DNA from: Kiritimatiellia bacterium
GTDB taxonomy: Bacteria > Verrucomicrobiota > Kiritimatiellia > RFP12 > UBA1067
DNA: 7,237 bases
Direction: 5' to 3'
NCBI GenBank assembly: GCA_017959645.1
Contig: JAGDAE010000232.1
Span: forward strand, 1-7,237
The notes under the pieces are model-generated. The model was not told the origin of the DNA. It saw only the letters and a program-made list of their open reading frames with translations, and made no database searches. Made by a program: the position numbers and the translations under genes. Positions 6,207 to 7,237 of the stretch are shown here, piece after piece (position 1 is the stretch's first letter; every line of letters starts with the position of its first letter).

Positions 6207-6316
6207 CCGGCGATTCGTACGCGCGACGCGAAAGCTTGTCGGTCCCGGCGATCGCCCCCTCGCTCTTCATGGACTCTTTTCCGCCTATTGCCGGCTTCTT
6301 TGCCTGTTTTGCGACA
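6207..6316 (+). other. Convergent intergenic gap between the GH16 and macro-domain genes
   Basis: 110 bp between two genes that face each other. A bidirectional terminator would be expected, but I see no stable hairpin followed by a T-run on either strand. The only symmetric element is the 10-base palindrome GGCGATCGCC at 6247-6256, which has no loop and cannot form a useful hairpin. T-rich patches at about 6269-6274 and 6304-6310 are not attached to a stem. Termination may be Rho-dependent or occur elsewhere. Confidence 0.5.
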
Positions 6317-6865
6317 TCACTGTTTTCCCAGCAGCGTTTCGTAGATTTTCGCGTCGCGTCCGGAAAAGCAGCAGAACACGATCTCGATGTCGTGCGTCGC
6401 GAGAAACGTTCCGGCCTCGTGCACGGCGATTCTGGCGGCCTCCCCGACGGGGTAGCCGTACACGCCGGTCGAGATGCACGGGAAAGCGACGCTTTTGCAT
6501 CCGTTTTCTGCGGCGAGGGCGAGCGAGTTGCGGTAGCATGCCGCCAACTTCGCCGGCTCGCCGTGCCGTCCGTCCGCGTACACGGGACCGACCGTGTGTA
6601 TGACGAATCTCGCGGGCAGCTTGAAGCCCGGAGTGATCCGCGCCTCGCCAGTCGGGCACCTCACGCCCGGTCGCGTCTCCGGCGCCTTCAGGCAAGCGTC
6701 GAACAGTTCCCTGCCGGCCGCGCGGTGGATCGCGCCGTCGACGCCGCCTCCGCCCAGCATCGCTTGATTGGCGGCATTGACGATTGCGTCGACCGCGAGC
6801 TTCGTTATGTCTCCCTGCACGATCCGCATCGTGGCCCGTCCCCCGCGAATTCCAGTCTGTTTCAT
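6317..6865 (-). CDS. Macro-domain protein, YmdB/MacroD-type ADP-ribose hydrolase
   Basis: A single macro domain of 182 residues, expected to hydrolyse O-acetyl-ADP-ribose and possibly remove mono-ADP-ribose from acidic residues. Close similarity to E. coli YmdB is visible throughout. GDITKLAVDAIVNAAN (18-33) contributes Asn30 and Asn33. GGGGVDGAIHRAAG (38-51) carries the catalytic-loop Asp43. CPTGEARIT (70-78), VIHTVGPVY (88-96) and the phosphate-binding loop ISTGVYGYP (131-139) follow. The start is uncertain. The first ATG (6863-6865) has GGAG only 3 bases upstream. A second ATG at 6827-6829 (residue 13, MRIVQGDITK) has a G-rich stretch at a better distance and matches the YmdB N-terminus more closely. 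It may be monocistronic, 120 bp after the rubredoxin gene on the same strand. No NAD-consuming partner (sirtuin, DarT-like toxin) is visible in the window. Confidence 0.93.
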   Translation of the reverse strand: MKQTGIRGGRATMRIVQGDITKLAVDAIVNAANQAMLGGGGVDGAIHRAAGRELFDACLKAPETRPGVRCPTGEARITPGFKLPARFVIHTVGPVYADGRHGEPAKLAACYRNSLALAAENGCKSVAFPCISTGVYGYPVGEAARIAVHEAGTFLATHDIEIVFCCFSGRDAKIYETLLGKQ

Positions 6866-6881
6866 TTTCTCCGAATTTTCC

Positions 6882-6898
6882 GCCGGCGCTTCGCCGGC
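6882..6898. repeat. Perfect 7-bp inverted repeat, loop of 3
   Basis: GCCGGCG at 6882-6888 pairs with CGCCGGC at 6892-6898 around CTT. It lies 16 bp upstream of the first macro-domain ATG, so on that mRNA it would sit close to the ribosome-binding region. On the plus strand a T6 run begins 8 bases after the stem, too far for a canonical intrinsic terminator; on the minus strand no T-run follows. Confidence 0.6.
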
Positions 6899-6931
6899 CA
6901 GGCGCTTTTTTCAAGGGTAAGCCGGCAGCGC

Positions 6932-6947
6932 CGCGCCGAGCGGCGCG
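6932..6947. repeat. Perfect 6-bp inverted repeat, loop of 4
   Basis: CGCGCC at 6932-6937 pairs with GGCGCG at 6942-6947 around GAGC. It lies 38 bp downstream of the rubredoxin stop codon on the minus strand. It could stabilise the 3' end or aid factor-dependent termination, but it lacks the U-tract of an intrinsic terminator. Confidence 0.55.
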
Positions 6948-6985
6948 AGCGCGATGAATTCCGGCCTTGTTTTCATCAACGCGTC

Positions 6986-7237
6986 TTATGCGCGGTTGAA
7001 CTTGTCCTTGGGCTGGCGGCAGCGCGGGCAGCGCCAATCGGCGGGCAGGTCCCCGAACTCGACGCCGTCGTGCTCGGCCGGATCGTACACGTAGCCGCAC
7101 ACTGAGCAGACGTATTTTCCCGTCGGCGTCTTGAACACGATTTCGCCCGGCGGAATGACGGCGGGCGGATTCGCGAGATCGACGACGCGCTTCGCTTCGA
7201 GGCTTTCTAGCGCTTCGGGCGTATGCGTGCCGAGCCA
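6986..7237 (-). CDS. Protein with C-terminal short-loop rubredoxin domain, 5' end outside the window
   Basis: The minus-strand frame is open from the right edge to TAA at 6986-6988, giving 83 residues and no ATG, so the gene probably starts beyond the window. Residues 41-83 form a rubredoxin: KYVCSVCGYVYDPAEHDGVE, then FGDLPADWRCPRC and a tail ending KDKFNRA. Cys44, Cys47, Cys70 and Cys73 are the predicted ligands of a single Fe. The loop between the knuckles is short, as in the 45-residue Desulfovibrio desulfuricans rubredoxin (YDPAEHD, LPDDW), not the usual 52-54-residue type. The usual Gly after the fourth cysteine is Arg74. The 40 residues before it (WLGTHTPEALES, then a Pro-rich linker ANPPAVIPPGE) are not a domain I recognise. 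They could be the tail of a flavoprotein or other redox partner fused to rubredoxin. A GTG at codon 34 could instead start a stand-alone rubredoxin, but no good Shine-Dalgarno precedes it. Confidence 0.85.
   Translation of the reverse strand, partial: WLGTHTPEALESLEAKRVVDLANPPAVIPPGEIVFKTPTGKYVCSVCGYVYDPAEHDGVEFGDLPADWRCPRCRQPKDKFNRA

Larger units (their letters stand above)
6866..6985 (-). other. Intergenic gap between the rubredoxin and macro-domain genes
   Basis: 120 bp between two leftward genes. It contains two perfect GC-rich inverted repeats (separate entries) and, on the plus strand, a run of six T at 6906-6911. On the minus strand a TTGAAA reads from about 6914 to 6909, but no -10-like hexamer lies at a proper distance, so I do not call a promoter for the macro-domain gene. 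Confidence 0.5.

Noticed and set aside
6287..6310. Possible weak terminator in the convergent gap (GGC-TTCTTT-GCC followed by TGTTTT)
   Set aside because: The stem is only 3 bp and would not be stable.
6882..6911. Rho-independent terminator on the plus strand (hairpin 6882-6898 with T6 at 6906-6911)
   Set aside because: The T-run starts 8 bases after the stem rather than directly, and no plus-strand gene ends nearby; the GH16 gene stops about 680 bp earlier.
6866..6914. Sigma-54 or sigma-70 promoter for the macro-domain gene
   Set aside because: TTGAAA on the minus strand has no -10 partner at 16-19 bp, and the GG/GC spacing resembling sigma-54 lacks the conserved TTGC element.
5432..7105. 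557-residue plus-strand open frame running through GH16, the macro-domain gene and part of the rubredoxin gene
   Set aside because: It is out of frame with the GH16 gene and antisense to two recognisable proteins; its Arg-rich product has no motif.
1..7237. A new defence, mobile or RNA-guided system
   Set aside because: All genes but the partial rubredoxin N-terminal segment fall into known families, and no repeats, integrase, transposase, nuclease or toxin-antitoxin signatures are seen.

Overview
This is a gene-dense, GC-rich bacterial chromosome segment (by eye a little over 60% G+C, not counted). It reads mainly as one rightward housekeeping run, followed by two leftward genes at the right end. 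In order: the 3' part of rpsB (ribosomal protein S2), tsf (EF-Ts), proB (glutamate 5-kinase), mnmA (tRNA 2-thiouridylase), proA (glutamate-5-semialdehyde dehydrogenase), a HAD-family phosphatase and a secreted GH16 glycoside hydrolase. On the minus strand lie a macro-domain ADP-ribose hydrolase and the 3' part of a gene ending in a rubredoxin domain. The rubredoxin reading frame has no ATG inside the window, so a start-codon-based ORF search misses it.

The organism cannot be named from this sequence. High GC, rpsB-tsf not followed by pyrH, a short-loop anaerobe-type rubredoxin, a PUA-less ProB and a polysaccharide-degrading GH16 enzyme would suit an anaerobic bacterium, for example a gut or sediment member of the PVC group. 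That placement is a guess and needs a marker-gene tree.

Layout: rpsB, tsf, proB and mnmA are separated by 9 to 22 bp and have no visible terminators between them, so they may be co-transcribed. After mnmA a 60-bp gap holds the clearest promoter in the window: TTGACA, a 19-bp spacer, then an extended -10 (TGATATAAT) whose expected start point falls on or next to the A of the proA ATG. proA, the HAD gene (ATGA overlap) and the GH16 gene (10-bp gap, Shine-Dalgarno overlapping the preceding stop) then look like a second transcription unit. The GH16 gene converges on the macro-domain gene across 110 bp with no convincing terminator. A 120-bp gap with two perfect GC-rich hairpins separates the macro-domain gene from the rubredoxin gene.

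Function: ProB and ProA give the first two steps of proline synthesis from glutamate. S2, EF-Ts and MnmA serve translation. The HAD and GH16 proteins have no obvious link to either. I see no CRISPR array, transposon, prophage, toxin-antitoxin pair, tRNA or rRNA gene, and no evidence for a new multi-gene system. The most interesting points are the probably leaderless proA transcript, the long charged C-terminal extension on S2, the CxxC-type compact MnmA placed between proB and proA, and a rubredoxin whose second metal-binding knuckle carries Arg in place of the usual Gly.
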